Source of the DNA: Companilactobacillus insicii
Lineage (GTDB): Bacteria > Bacillota > Bacilli > Lactobacillales > Lactobacillaceae
Direction of reading: 5' to 3'
NCBI RefSeq assembly: GCF_003946015.1
Contig: NZ_RHNU01000006.1
Span: forward strand, 25,168-89,167
DNA length: 64,000 bases
Part shown: positions 35,844 to 45,580 of the stretch, piece after piece
How positions within the stretch are numbered: the first letter of the stretch is position 1
Layout: each line of letters starts with the position of its first letter
Notes under the pieces: generated by a model
Databases searched by the model: none
What the model saw: only the letters and a program-made list of their open reading frames with translations
Told to the model about the DNA's origin: nothing
Position numbers and translations under genes: made by a program

Positions 35844-38249
35844 ATGAAATTGGATGAAACAAAATTTACTAAAGACTTTGTCAATGAAGTCAAAGCTACA
35901 TATGCCATTGATGTTAAAGATTCTTCCCCATTGGAACAATTGATGGCTTTGGGAAATTTAATCAAACGTTATGACAGCAGTAACTGGAAGAATACTTCAA
36001 AGAGATATCGTCAAAAAGATGCGAAACAAGTTTATTATTTTTCAATTGAATTTTTGCCAGGTCGCCTTATGAAGTCTAATTTGTTAAATCTCGGTATCTT
36101 AGACACAGTTAGAGATGGTTTGGATAAGTTGGGCTTAGACTTTGAGAAGATCTGTCGCTCTGAGCCAGATCCAGGTTTAGGAAATGGTGGTCTTGGTCGT
36201 TTGGCAGCTTGTTATATGGATTCGATGGCTAGCTTAGGGATGGCTGGGAACGGTAATGGTATTCGTTATCGCTATGGATTGTTTAAGCAAGTATTCATGA
36301 ACGGCTATCAAGTGGAGTTACCAGATGACTGGTTGAGAAATGGCAACGTATGGGAAATCAGACGAGAGAATAGGGCATGCATAGTTAGGTTCGGTGGTCA
36401 TGTTTGGTTACAGCCACAACCTGATGGTCATCTCAGACCAGTATACGATCAAACTGATGATGTACTGGCTGTACCCTTTGATGTAGGAATAGTAGGTTAT
36501 CATAACGACGTTACGAATACTATGAGACTTTGGTCAGCCGAATTACCTCCTAGTGCAGATCAGACTTTTTATTCACAAGCTCAGCGTGATCGAATTGATC
36601 AAATAACTGAAGTATTATATCCAGACGATTCGAATGCTGAAGGTCGCTCATTAAGACTTAGACAGGAGTATTTCTTCTCATCAGCAGGAGTTCAAAGTAT
36701 TGTTAGACACTATTTTTTGGATCACTCTACAGCTAAGGATTTTGCTCGTAAAGTATCAATTCATATCAATGACACCCATCCAACTTTGGTTATTCCTGAA
36801 CTTATGCGAATTTTATTAGATGAGTATGATTGTCCTTGGGATAAGGCTTGGCAAATAACGGTTGCAACAATGAGTTATACCAATCATACAATTATGCAAG
36901 AGGCTCTTGAAACGTGGCCAATTGACATGTTTAAGGGAATGTTGCCAAGAATATATCAAATAGTTGAAGAAATAGACCGGCGTTATCGTGAAGAAAAATT
37001 GCCGATTTTTGGAGAGAATACGGTCGACAATACTGCTCCTTTAGGAAACGGACAAGTTAGGATGGCTTACTTAGCTGTTATTGGTAGTCATAGTGTTAAT
37101 GGAGTAGCGCCATTACATACGGAGTTACTAAAAAAAGATGTATTATCGGATCTGTATCGTATTTATCCAGAACGGTTTAACAATAAGACCAATGGTATTG
37201 CCAATCGTCGCTGGTTACAATTAGCGAATGAACCATTATCCAGTCTGATTGACTCTAAAATTGGTTCAAGCTGGAGATCAAATCCCAAGCAAATCCAGAC
37301 ATTGTCGGCGTTTGAAAATGATGATGATTTTCTTCAGAAACTAGAAGATGTCAAAGTCGAGAATAAAAAGAAGTTGGCAAAGTATGTTCAAGAAGAGCTA
37401 GGAATTACGATTAAAACAGATGCAATATATGATGTTCAAATTAAGCGACTACACGCATATAAGCGACAGCTATTACATGTTTTTGAAATCATCCGCGAGT
37501 ATTTAGATATCAAAGATCACCCTCAAAAAGATGTTATATCTAGGGTTCATATTTTTGGAGCTAAGGCGGCTCCTAGTTATCACTATGCTAAATCTGTAAT
37601 CAAGTTGATTAATGCCGTGGCTGATTTGGTTAACAACGATAAGGATATTGGGGACAAATTAAAAGTCGTCTTTGTTCCTAACTATGGTGTATCTCTAGGT
37701 GAATTAATTATCCCAGCTGCTGATATTAGTGAACAAATTTCCACTGCTTCTAAAGAGGCATCTGGAACAAGTAATATGAAACTAATGACGAATGGTGCTC
37801 TGTCGTTGGCTACGATGGATGGAGCAAATATTGATATTGTTAGAGCGGCTGGCTCAGAAAATGAATATACTTTTGGATTAACATCAGATGATGTCTATGG
37901 ATATTATCATCGAGGAGATTACCATGCTAGTGACTTTTCGGATAATAATCCAGAGTTACAAAGAATATTGGGGACATTAATCGATGGAACAATTCCAGGC
38001 ATTTCAACAGAAGGACAGGAAATATACGATTCTTTGATTCGTTATAACGATGAATATTTTGTCTTAGCTGATTATGCTGAATATGTTCAAAAACAAAAAC
38101 AAATCAGTCAAGATTTCACTGACAAAAAAATATGGGAACAAAAATCACTTGCTAATATCGCCGCATCAGGGACATTCTCAGCTGATTACGCAGTTGCAAG
38201 ATATGGTGAGGATATTTGGCAAGTACCATATGATCGTATTTTGAAGTAG
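35844..38249 (+). CDS. glgP: Glycogen phosphorylase
   Basis: 801 aa. GT35 family: GNGGLGRLAACYMDSMA, IHINDTHPTLVIPELMR and the PLP site EASGTSNMKLMTNGALSLATMDGAN. Releases glucose-1-phosphate from glycogen. GGGAG at 35831-35835 sets the ATG at 35844. Confidence 0.94.
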   Translation: MKLDETKFTKDFVNEVKATYAIDVKDSSPLEQLMALGNLIKRYDSSNWKNTSKRYRQKDAKQVYYFSIEFLPGRLMKSNLLNLGILDTVRDGLDKLGLDFEKICRSEPDPGLGNGGLGRLAACYMDSMASLGMAGNGNGIRYRYGLFKQVFMNGYQVELPDDWLRNGNVWEIRRENRACIVRFGGHVWLQPQPDGHLRPVYDQTDDVLAVPFDVGIVGYHNDVTNTMRLWSAELPPSADQTFYSQAQRDRIDQITEVLYPDDSNAEGRSLRLRQEYFFSSAGVQSIVRHYFLDHSTAKDFARKVSIHINDTHPTLVIPELMRILLDEYDCPWDKAWQITVATMSYTNHTIMQEALETWPIDMFKGMLPRIYQIVEEIDRRYREEKLPIFGENTVDNTAPLGNGQVRMAYLAVIGSHSVNGVAPLHTELLKKDVLSDLYRIYPERFNNKTNGIANRRWLQLANEPLSSLIDSKIGSSWRSNPKQIQTLSAFENDDDFLQKLEDVKVENKKKLAKYVQEELGITIKTDAIYDVQIKRLHAYKRQLLHVFEIIREYLDIKDHPQKDVISRVHIFGAKAAPSYHYAKSVIKLINAVADLVNNDKDIGDKLKVVFVPNYGVSLGELIIPAADISEQISTASKEASGTSNMKLMTNGALSLATMDGANIDIVRAAGSENEYTFGLTSDDVYGYYHRGDYHASDFSDNNPELQRILGTLIDGTIPGISTEGQEIYDSLIRYNDEYFVLADYAEYVQKQKQISQDFTDKKIWEQKSLANIAASGTFSADYAVARYGEDIWQVPYDRILK

Positions 38250-38263
38250 CTAGGAGAAACTTA

Positions 38264-40081
38264 ATGAGTATAGTTATTGAATATGATTCTTTCCAAACGA
38301 CTGATAAAGAACCGTTTGGAGCAGTCGAGAAAGCTACCAAAGTGGATTTTCAAATTAAAGTTCATGCTAGTGATGAAATTCAAAAAGTTGTTTTACATGT
38401 TGCTAAAGATGGTCATTGGGATACAGAACATCAGGTAGTTATGGATTTGAAAAATCCTTATTTTTATACTGACTTCGTGCCGAAGAGTTCTGGCTTATAT
38501 TTTTATTATTTTGAAGTTAAGACTTTGAATGAAAGATGTTTTTATGGCTGCATTGATGGTGGCTTCGGTGGTGAAGGTACTATATATAACAATCGCCGAG
38601 ATGTTCAAATGTATCAGTTGACAGTTGTTGATCATGTTGAATCCATTCCTGATTGGTATAAGCATGGAGTGGCTTATCAAATCTTTGTAGACAGATTTAA
38701 CAATGGTAATGCAGATAAACATGTGAATAATCCCAAGCCGAATAGTTTTATATATGGAAGAAAGACGGATTTACCAATGTATATTCGGAATAAAAAACAA
38801 GAAGTTGTTCGTTGGGACTTTTATGGTGGCAATTTACTTGGTATTGAACAGAAAATTCCATATTTAAAACAACTAGGGGTGACAGTGATTTACTTGAGTC
38901 CAATTTTTGAGGCTATGAGTAATCATCGCTATGACACAGGTGATTATTTGAAGATTGATCCTATGTTGGGCACTTTGGATGATTTTGATAGTTTAGTAAC
39001 GGCGATTCATAATGCAGGAATGCATCTGATTTTGGATGGAGTCTTCAATCACGTGGGAGTTAATTCTCGTTACTTCAACCAAAGTGGTTACTATGATACC
39101 GTCGGTGCGGAACAGTCAATGGACAGTCCATATTATCCTTGGTTTACTTTTACTAAGTATCCAAAAGAGTATGACAGTTGGTGGGGAGTGACTGACTTAC
39201 CAACTGTCAACAAGTCCAATCCTGATTTCCAACAATTTATTTATGGTGCTAAGGATTCAGTTATTGACTATTGGACTTCTCGAGGAGTAGACGGTTGGAG
39301 ATTGGATGTGGCAGATGAGCTACCGGATGAATTCATTATGGGAATACGTCGTTCATTGGATAAGTATCCAGATAGAATCCTAATAGGTGAAGTTTGGGAA
39401 GATGCGTCACATAAAATGGCTTATGGACGCCGCCGTCATTATCTCGAAGGTGGGATGTTACAGGCGGTTATGAATTACCCGTTAAGAAAACTAATTATTC
39501 GAGTTCTTACAGGAGATTTGAGACCATCTGAATGGTGGCTTGAATTAATGACACTGAAAGAAAATTATCCTAAAACGACTTTTAATTATAATTTTAATAA
39601 TATTGGTAGTCACGATACTGAGCGTATCTTGACACTACTTCATGGTAATCGTGAATGGTTAGAGCAAGCCTATGGCTTGTTGTTTACTCTTCCTGGAGTT
39701 CCATGCTTATATTATGGGGATGAAGCCGGATTGACTGGAGGTAAGGATCCTGAGAATAGAGCTTATTTTCCTTGGAAAAGCGCAGACAGGGCGCTACAAA
39801 ATACAGTAACTAAATGGTATCAGTGGCGCAAAAAACATTCTTGGATAAATGAAGCAAAGTTCTCACCATTTTATTTGGGTGATTATGGAATTGGATTCAC
39901 ATATTGTAAGGATGATAAGAAGATACTCATAGTATTGAATACCTCAATTAATCCTCATGAGATTCATGCCAATGATTTTATGCTAGACACGGTTCCATGC
40001 GTTTTGTGTTCCGAAGTAAAGAAATGCTTGATAGGTAAAACTATGGAAAAATCTAGTATAGAAGTTATCGAAGATTTTTAA
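38264..40081 (+). CDS. Intracellular GH13 amylopullulanase/debranching enzyme
   Basis: 605 aa, no signal peptide. N-terminal carbohydrate-binding domain (1-125), then GH13: DGVFNHVG (region I), GWRLDVADE with nucleophile Asp (II), GEVWEDA with acid Glu (III), NNIGSHDTE (IV). Equivalent to the last enzyme of the lactobacillar glgBCDAP-amy operon, where it debranches glycogen. The phosphoglucomutase gene that follows in L. acidophilus is absent here. Confidence 0.85.
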   Translation: MSIVIEYDSFQTTDKEPFGAVEKATKVDFQIKVHASDEIQKVVLHVAKDGHWDTEHQVVMDLKNPYFYTDFVPKSSGLYFYYFEVKTLNERCFYGCIDGGFGGEGTIYNNRRDVQMYQLTVVDHVESIPDWYKHGVAYQIFVDRFNNGNADKHVNNPKPNSFIYGRKTDLPMYIRNKKQEVVRWDFYGGNLLGIEQKIPYLKQLGVTVIYLSPIFEAMSNHRYDTGDYLKIDPMLGTLDDFDSLVTAIHNAGMHLILDGVFNHVGVNSRYFNQSGYYDTVGAEQSMDSPYYPWFTFTKYPKEYDSWWGVTDLPTVNKSNPDFQQFIYGAKDSVIDYWTSRGVDGWRLDVADELPDEFIMGIRRSLDKYPDRILIGEVWEDASHKMAYGRRRHYLEGGMLQAVMNYPLRKLIIRVLTGDLRPSEWWLELMTLKENYPKTTFNYNFNNIGSHDTERILTLLHGNREWLEQAYGLLFTLPGVPCLYYGDEAGLTGGKDPENRAYFPWKSADRALQNTVTKWYQWRKKHSWINEAKFSPFYLGDYGIGFTYCKDDKKILIVLNTSINPHEIHANDFMLDTVPCVLCSEVKKCLIGKTMEKSSIEVIEDF

Positions 40082-40088
40082 GAAAATA

Positions 40089-40131
40089 AAAATTCAGAAC
40101 GAAGAAATTATTCTTCAGTTCTGAATTTTTT
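40089..40131. terminator. Bidirectional terminator
   Basis: AATTCAGAAC-GAAGAA-ATTA-TTCTTC-A-GTTCTGAATT with A/T runs on both sides. Ends the glycogen operon and pepI. Confidence 0.9.
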
Positions 40132-40133
40132 AG

Positions 40134-41039
40134 TTAGTCATTAAAATTATTATTTTCAACATCTTTAATGAATGTCTTCAAATGATCAAAGTATACTGGA
40201 GCATTGTCGATCATATGATGATGTCCACCGTTTGGTGTTGTAACTAGACGTGCGTGTGGAATTTCCTTTTGCATGATTTTGGCTGTTGGGATAGGCATTG
40301 TTTCATGTTCACCGAATGTGATCAAAGTCGGTACTTTGATTTCTTTAAGATGGTCTCTGAAATGCCAATCTTTTAGCTTACCAGTAATGACAAATTCATT
40401 GTCACCTTGGAATACGCCGTAAACACCAGTAGCAGTTGTATCGATTAAGTGTTTAATTGAAGTTGGTTGTTTGCGATCAATGTATTCAGCATTTAGCACG
40501 TCAACGTAACTTTGATATGTAGCATCGGAAAGGTTATTTTCAGCTTCGATTTTTTCCATGTATTTAACCTTATCAGGACCTAATGTGTCCAAACGGCATT
40601 GATTAATGCTCTTTACGTAGTCGTCAATTTCATCGACCATACTTGAGATGATAGCACCCTTTAAGTGTTGTCCATATTTAGCAGCGTACATTTGTACCAA
40701 AGCGCCACCCCATGATTGTCCAATGAGGTAGAAGTTATCTAATCCTAGTTTTTGTCTAACTTCTTCAACTTCATCAACGAAGTATTCATAAGTAAGATAT
40801 TTATCAGCGATTGCGGGATCACTGTAATCTGGTTGATCCGAATACCATGATCCAAGTTGATCGTACATTGATACTTGAACACCAAGATCGGCCAGCTCTT
40901 CACCGAAGTTTTCGTAGTATTCATGATTTCCACCAGGTCCGCCGTGTAGGCAAAGTAATTGGATGTCGCCGTGGCCTTGTGTGTTAGTCCATAAATGGTA
41001 GCCATTATCGAGAGTGATAATTGTTGTGCCTTGTTTCAT
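40134..41039 (-). CDS. pepI: Proline iminopeptidase
   Basis: 301 aa alpha/beta hydrolase. Oxyanion motif LCLHGGPGGNHEYY, nucleophile elbow GQSWGGA, terminal catalytic His in NGGHHHMID. Removes N-terminal proline from peptides in casein/peptide use. AAGGTGAAA upstream supports the start. Cytoplasmic, single gene. Confidence 0.9.
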   Translation of the reverse strand: MKQGTTIITLDNGYHLWTNTQGHGDIQLLCLHGGPGGNHEYYENFGEELADLGVQVSMYDQLGSWYSDQPDYSDPAIADKYLTYEYFVDEVEEVRQKLGLDNFYLIGQSWGGALVQMYAAKYGQHLKGAIISSMVDEIDDYVKSINQCRLDTLGPDKVKYMEKIEAENNLSDATYQSYVDVLNAEYIDRKQPTSIKHLIDTTATGVYGVFQGDNEFVITGKLKDWHFRDHLKEIKVPTLITFGEHETMPIPTAKIMQKEIPHARLVTTPNGGHHHMIDNAPVYFDHLKTFIKDVENNNFND

Positions 41040-41399
41040 ATAATTTCACCTTCCTGATTATAATATTAATAGTATATAACCTAAGTGGCAGCTATTCCAA
41101 TTTTTTTGTAATAATTCTTTAATCTATTTAATTTAAAATTACTTTTCAGACGTAATTTATTAGATATAGATATCTAACCTACGCTGTTGATAGTTATTAA
41201 TAATGAATAGTTGTTGTGAAGTTAAAATTATAAAAAACGTTTAACATTAAAATTGTGATACCAGTTTCTTAAATTGGGTATATCAGTAAAATATTTTTGA
41301 TCAAAATCAATTAATTACTTGAAAGCCTATGGTTACAATGTGATATGGTAACTATGTGAGCTAAAATATGATAAAATTTATTTACTTGGGGGCGATATT
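41040..41399. other. 360-bp intergenic region between pepI and the NEAT-like gene
   Basis: Very AT-rich with no coding signal. It holds the pepI upstream region on the left and, at 41297-41339, the FNR-type promoter of the NEAT-like gene. Confidence 0.6.
41297..41339 (+). promoter_or_regulatory. FNR/FLP box and promoter of the NEAT-like gene
   Basis: TTGATCAAAATCAA (41297-41310), a perfect TTGAT-N4-ATCAA. The -10 TACAAT is at 41334-41339, with a poor -35 (TTAATT). The box centre is 30.5 bp upstream of the -10, which puts it near -42, the class II activator position. Confidence 0.75.
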
Positions 41400-42692
41400 A
41401 TGAAGAGGGGCTTAATCCAATTATTAGCTGCGGTTATGTTACTCGGAGGAGTAGTAACTGTCGCTCAATTCAATTCACCGATGGTATCAACTACGCAAGT
41501 TGCACAAGCTTCATCAGATACCGCAACTACACAAAATATTTCTTATGATGTTTATCAGAGTGGAACTAATGATGCAGATTTAAATAGTGCTTATTTCACT
41601 AAGTCAGCTAAAATATCTCAAAATAATGATGGAACTTATAAAGTGACGTTAACAATGAGGCTTCCAAAATTGAAGTCTTTGTCAGTAGATTCCATTAATG
41701 GTCAAACACCAACGTTATCATCAACATATGATGACAATGGAACAACTTATCAGAATGTCAGTTTCAATGTTAATAGTTTGGACGATTTGAATGGTAATAT
41801 AGCAGCCACTTTGGAATCTAAGACCAAAGTATTAGGTGTTGAGCTAACAAAGTCTAATGTAGATTTTAAGTTTGATACTTCTACAGCGAGTGGATCTACT
41901 AATAGTAGAAGTACCTTACTAGGTAATCTGAAATCAATCACTGATGTTACAAAATCAAATACTAATAACGATTCTTCAACTTCACCAGTAACATCTAATA
42001 ATACTGATACTTCTAAGAATGTAATTATTGAAGATCCAAAATCAACAACCACTCTTTCTAAGAGTAAGAATGGTCAAAGCATTACTTATAAGGTTGTTAA
42101 AAATGACAAGAATGGTGCAACAGCTGCCAACTTCTTAACCAATACTGCAACAATAACGCCTAATGGTGATGGTACTTACAATGTTGCTATGACAATTGCC
42201 TATAATAAGAAGTTAGGTGATTCAGCGGTCAAGATAAACATGATTAACAATAAGACAGTGGATCCCAATGATATTTTTAGATATACCAAGGGAGACAATG
42301 ATTACGTAAAATTCAGCTTTAATATTGGAAACTTAGATGATTTAAGTAAGTTGATACCCGGACAATTGAGTTTGAATAGTCCTGATTATGGGTTAGATTC
42401 ATTACTAAACTTTAATTTGAACTTTGATGGATTGTCATCGCTTGATTTATCTAAAATGGTAAATACTTCAGATTTATCAAAAATGTTGAACGATTTAAAA
42501 AATTTATCTAATGATTTGAAGTCATTGCAGAGTGGTACTGCGTTTGCGGCAACTAATTCTAGTTCAGCTAATGATGTGACTCAAGCTTTACCTAAGACAA
42601 GCAATGATCCAGGGTATGTCTTAACAGCAATAGGTATTACGGTTTTGCTGTTATGGATGGTACTTTTACGTGAAACGTGTTTAAAAAATTGA
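41400..42692 (+). CDS. Cell-wall NEAT-domain-like protein (haem binding?)
   Basis: 430 aa. Signal peptide 1-38 (VAQASSD). Two related domains (about 45-160 and 225-345), each with the NEAT pattern Y-x-V...AKI-x-NNDGTYKVTLT and a later FNVNSLDDL/FNIGNLDDL strand. C-terminal LPKTS, a hydrophobic span and a short tail, i.e. a sortase-type anchor with Ser for Gly. NEAT domains bind haem. The FNR-type promoter and following metal genes fit a haem/iron role, which is inference. A +1 shift near 42654 would end GWYFYVKRV, a more usual anchor tail. Confidence 0.7.
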   Translation: MKRGLIQLLAAVMLLGGVVTVAQFNSPMVSTTQVAQASSDTATTQNISYDVYQSGTNDADLNSAYFTKSAKISQNNDGTYKVTLTMRLPKLKSLSVDSINGQTPTLSSTYDDNGTTYQNVSFNVNSLDDLNGNIAATLESKTKVLGVELTKSNVDFKFDTSTASGSTNSRSTLLGNLKSITDVTKSNTNNDSSTSPVTSNNTDTSKNVIIEDPKSTTTLSKSKNGQSITYKVVKNDKNGATAANFLTNTATITPNGDGTYNVAMTIAYNKKLGDSAVKINMINNKTVDPNDIFRYTKGDNDYVKFSFNIGNLDDLSKLIPGQLSLNSPDYGLDSLLNFNLNFDGLSSLDLSKMVNTSDLSKMLNDLKNLSNDLKSLQSGTAFAATNSSSANDVTQALPKTSNDPGYVLTAIGITVLLLWMVLLRETCLKN

Positions 42693-42771
42693 GTTACCGT
42701 AGCTAAAATTATGAATGTGTTATGGACAGACAAACTGATGTCTGTCTTTTTTTGTACTTTCTTTGAAAACT

Positions 42772-42813
42772 TGATTCTAATCAAGTTGCTGCAATACAAA
42801 ACCTAATACAATG
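42772..42813 (+). promoter_or_regulatory. FNR/FLP box and promoter of the P1B-ATPase gene
   Basis: TTGATTCTAATCAA (42772-42785), perfect TTGAT-N4-ATCAA. -10 TACAAT at 42808-42813; the box centre is 29.5 bp from it, predicting about -41.5. Confidence 0.78.
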
Positions 42814-42839
42814 TATTTGTGCTTAGGAGGAAAGATAAT

Positions 42840-44735
42840 ATGAAATTTAATATGTGGGTTCAAAAAAATCAAAATAGAATGACTGCAGTAATCGCAATTT
42901 TAATTGTAATTAGTTTTGCCGTTAAATTCTTGAGTTTGCCATTGATAGAAACACCAGCAATGATTATTGCAAGTATTATTGGTGCTATCCCGGTTTTCTT
43001 ACACGCTTGGACAGCTCTGATGAATAAAGTTATCAGTATTGAATTACTAGTAACAATTGCCGTTATCGGTGCGTTTGTTATCGGTGAATATGAAGAATCA
43101 GCTGTAGTTACGTTCCTATTCTTATTCGGTAGTTATTTGGAACAAAGAACTTTACAAAAGACTCGTTCCTCCGTTAAGAATTTGACACAAATGGCTCCAA
43201 CAACTGCAGAAGTTGTTGATGAAGATGGAAACATTTCAACTGTTGACGTTGATGACGTTGACGAAGGTGATCACGTAATCGTTAAACCCGGTGGTCAAAT
43301 TCCTGTCGATGGTATTATCGTTGATGGTAAAGGATACATGAATGAAGCATCAATTACTGGTGAATCAACACCAGTTGAAAAAACAATTGGTGATAAAGTT
43401 TTCGCTGGATCATTAACTGATAACGGTACTATTACCGTTGAAACCACTTCAGTTGGTGAAGATACAACTTTTGGTAAGATTATTGAATTGGTTGAAGAAG
43501 CCCAAGATAGTGCTTCACCAGCCGCACGTTTTATTGATAAATTTGCTACTTACTACACACCTGCCGTATTAGTTATTGGTATTCTTGTTTGGATATTTAC
43601 ACAAGATTTCCCATTGGCTATAACAGTTCTAGTTCTAGGATGTCCAGGTGCTTTGGTTATCGGTGCTCCTGTTTCAAACGTTGCCGGTATTGGTAATGGT
43701 GCTAAAAATGGTATTTTGATGAAGGGTGGAAACGCCGTAAATACTTTTTCAAAAGTTGATACATTGGTTCTCGATAAGACAGGTACTTTAACAACTGGTC
43801 AAATGAGTGTTACTGAGTTGAATCACTTTGGCGACGATAAAGAATCAGATATGGCATTGCTTAGTGCAGTTGAAGGTACATCAGATCACCCACTAGGGCG
43901 TGCAATCGTTAAGTATGTGAACGATCAAGATGTTAATGCAACTTCGGATCTTCCAGAATTAGATACTGTTAAAGGTCAAGGATTACAAAGTGCTGATGGC
44001 AATATCTTAGTTGGTAATGAACGTCTAATGAAAGCTAATAATGTTGAAGTTTCAGATGATGCAAAGAAAGCTATAAACGCACGTATTAATCAAGGTGATT
44101 CAATTGTCTTGATGGCTGTAAATAAAAAATTGAAGATCGTAGTTGGGGTTAACGATCAACTTAGATCAGATGCATTCGAAGGATTAACAGCTCTTAAAAA
44201 TGCTGGTATCAAACGAGTTGTAATGCTTACTGGTGATAATAAAGTGGCTGCACAACATGTAGCCGATAGATTGCCTGTTGATGAGGTTCACGCTGAATTG
44301 TTACCTGAACAAAAAGTGGACTTTGTTAAGAAATTTACTGATGAAGGACATCATGTAGCCTTTGTAGGTGATGGTATAAATGATTCGCCATCATTAGCTA
44401 CAGCTGATATCGGAATTGGTATGGGAACAGGTACAGATGTCGCTATTGAAACGGCCGATGTTGTTCTGGTCAAGTCAAGTTTTGATGCACTTGCTCATGC
44501 CTATGTTTTAGCTAAGAAGACAGTTGCCAATACGAAGGAAAATATCATTATCGCTGTTGGTACTGTTGCACTATTGCTAATAGGTTTACTAATTGGTGTT
44601 ATTCATATGGCAAGTGGAATGTTTGTTCATGAATTCAGTATTTTGGTTGTTATTTTCAACGCAATGAGATTATTAAGAATAAAAACTTTAAAAAAATCTC
44701 CAAAACTTGATACAAATCAAGTTAAGACAGCATAA
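42840..44735 (+). CDS. P1B-type heavy-metal-translocating ATPase with CPG motif
   Basis: 631 aa. Motifs: GESTPVEK (actuator TGES), DKTGTLTTG (phosphorylated Asp), SDHPLGRAI (HP motif), GDGINDSPSLATADIGIGMG (hinge). The membrane metal motif is GCPGALVIG, i.e. CPG in place of CPC. There is no N-terminal HMA domain; one is encoded separately 57 bp downstream. Metal is uncertain (Fe, Zn, Co and haem-linked efflux are possible). Start set by AGGAGG before 42840. Confidence 0.88.
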   Translation: MKFNMWVQKNQNRMTAVIAILIVISFAVKFLSLPLIETPAMIIASIIGAIPVFLHAWTALMNKVISIELLVTIAVIGAFVIGEYEESAVVTFLFLFGSYLEQRTLQKTRSSVKNLTQMAPTTAEVVDEDGNISTVDVDDVDEGDHVIVKPGGQIPVDGIIVDGKGYMNEASITGESTPVEKTIGDKVFAGSLTDNGTITVETTSVGEDTTFGKIIELVEEAQDSASPAARFIDKFATYYTPAVLVIGILVWIFTQDFPLAITVLVLGCPGALVIGAPVSNVAGIGNGAKNGILMKGGNAVNTFSKVDTLVLDKTGTLTTGQMSVTELNHFGDDKESDMALLSAVEGTSDHPLGRAIVKYVNDQDVNATSDLPELDTVKGQGLQSADGNILVGNERLMKANNVEVSDDAKKAINARINQGDSIVLMAVNKKLKIVVGVNDQLRSDAFEGLTALKNAGIKRVVMLTGDNKVAAQHVADRLPVDEVHAELLPEQKVDFVKKFTDEGHHVAFVGDGINDSPSLATADIGIGMGTGTDVAIETADVVLVKSSFDALAHAYVLAKKTVANTKENIIIAVGTVALLLIGLLIGVIHMASGMFVHEFSILVVIFNAMRLLRIKTLKKSPKLDTNQVKTA

Positions 44736-44748
44736 AACATACTATTAT
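44707..44748 (+). promoter_or_regulatory. FNR/FLP box and promoter of the HMA-Dps genes
   Basis: TTGATACAAATCAA (44707-44720) lies inside the last codons of the ATPase gene. -10 TATTAT is at 44743-44748, 29.5 bp from the box centre, the same spacing as the ATPase promoter. Confidence 0.75.
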
Positions 44749-44791
44749 GTGTTTTGTAAGATAGATAAAGATATTTAGGAGGAACTTAAAT

Positions 44792-45022
44792 ATGGCAAAA
44801 GTAGTATTACAATTAGGCGAATTAACATGCCCATCATGTATGACAAAAATTCGAAAAGCAGTTTCAAATCAAGACGGAGTTTCAGATGTAAAAGTTATGT
44901 TCAATGCAGGTAAAGTAAAAGCTAACATTGATGAATCAAAAGTTTCAGGTGACGACTTAGGAAAAGTTATAACTGAATTAGGTTATGAAGTTAAGAAGAT
45001 CAAGACTAAGGAGATTGCATAA
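44792..45022 (+). CDS. Heavy-metal-associated (HMA) domain protein
   Basis: 76 aa. A single ferredoxin-like HMA fold with metal site GELTCPSCMTKI (CxxC). It probably works as metallochaperone or detached N-terminal domain of the ATPase. RBS AGGAGG. Its stop shares one base with the next start (TAATG). Confidence 0.9.
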   Translation: MAKVVLQLGELTCPSCMTKIRKAVSNQDGVSDVKVMFNAGKVKANIDESKVSGDDLGKVITELGYEVKKIKTKEIA

Positions 45023-45579
45023 TGACAGAATTAACAATTGACGAGAAGTTTGCTGCAGAACAAAAACAAGCTGACGCTGATCACCATAAACCAACAGCAG
45101 GTGCAATGACAGGACATATTGTTTCTAATCACGCCTATATGAATATCAAGTTACATCAACTCAAATGGTTCGTTAAGGGCCCAAATGCCGAGAATTATAA
45201 GGCAGTTTTGAATGATACTATTGATGAGAATAATGCTTGGTTCGATAAAATTGCTGACCAATTGTTAGATGAAGGCGAATTACCACCATCAACAATGAAA
45301 GAGTACTCAGACTACACAATGATTGAAGAAAATGGTGCAAACAAGTACTTGGATGCTGAAAGTATGATTCAAACAGTGGTCAATGACTTCGCAACTGACA
45401 ACATGTTTATCACACGTGCAATCAAATTAGCACAAAATGAAGATCGTCCATTCATGGCACAAGTTCTAGTAGAATTACTAGGTTGGAATAACCACCAAAT
45501 CCGTATTTATCAAGCATTACTTGGAAATAATGCTAAAGATGGATTTGAAGATGAGGATGATGAGGACGACGAGGACTAG
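45022..45579 (+). CDS. Dps/ferritin-like protein with acidic tail
   Basis: 185 aa. Dps-like four-helix protein: LHQLKWFVKGPNAENYKAVLNDTIDENNAWFDKIADQLLDEGELPPSTMKEY follows the Dps pattern. Ferroxidase residues are partly changed: the usual H-x-x-HW reads HQLKW and AER reads ADQ. A C-terminal tail EDEDDEDDED is extra and may bind cations. Coupled to the HMA gene by TAATG, which implies a metal-storage role. Confidence 0.82.
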   Translation: MTELTIDEKFAAEQKQADADHHKPTAGAMTGHIVSNHAYMNIKLHQLKWFVKGPNAENYKAVLNDTIDENNAWFDKIADQLLDEGELPPSTMKEYSDYTMIEENGANKYLDAESMIQTVVNDFATDNMFITRAIKLAQNEDRPFMAQVLVELLGWNNHQIRIYQALLGNNAKDGFEDEDDEDDED

Positions 45580-45580
45580 A

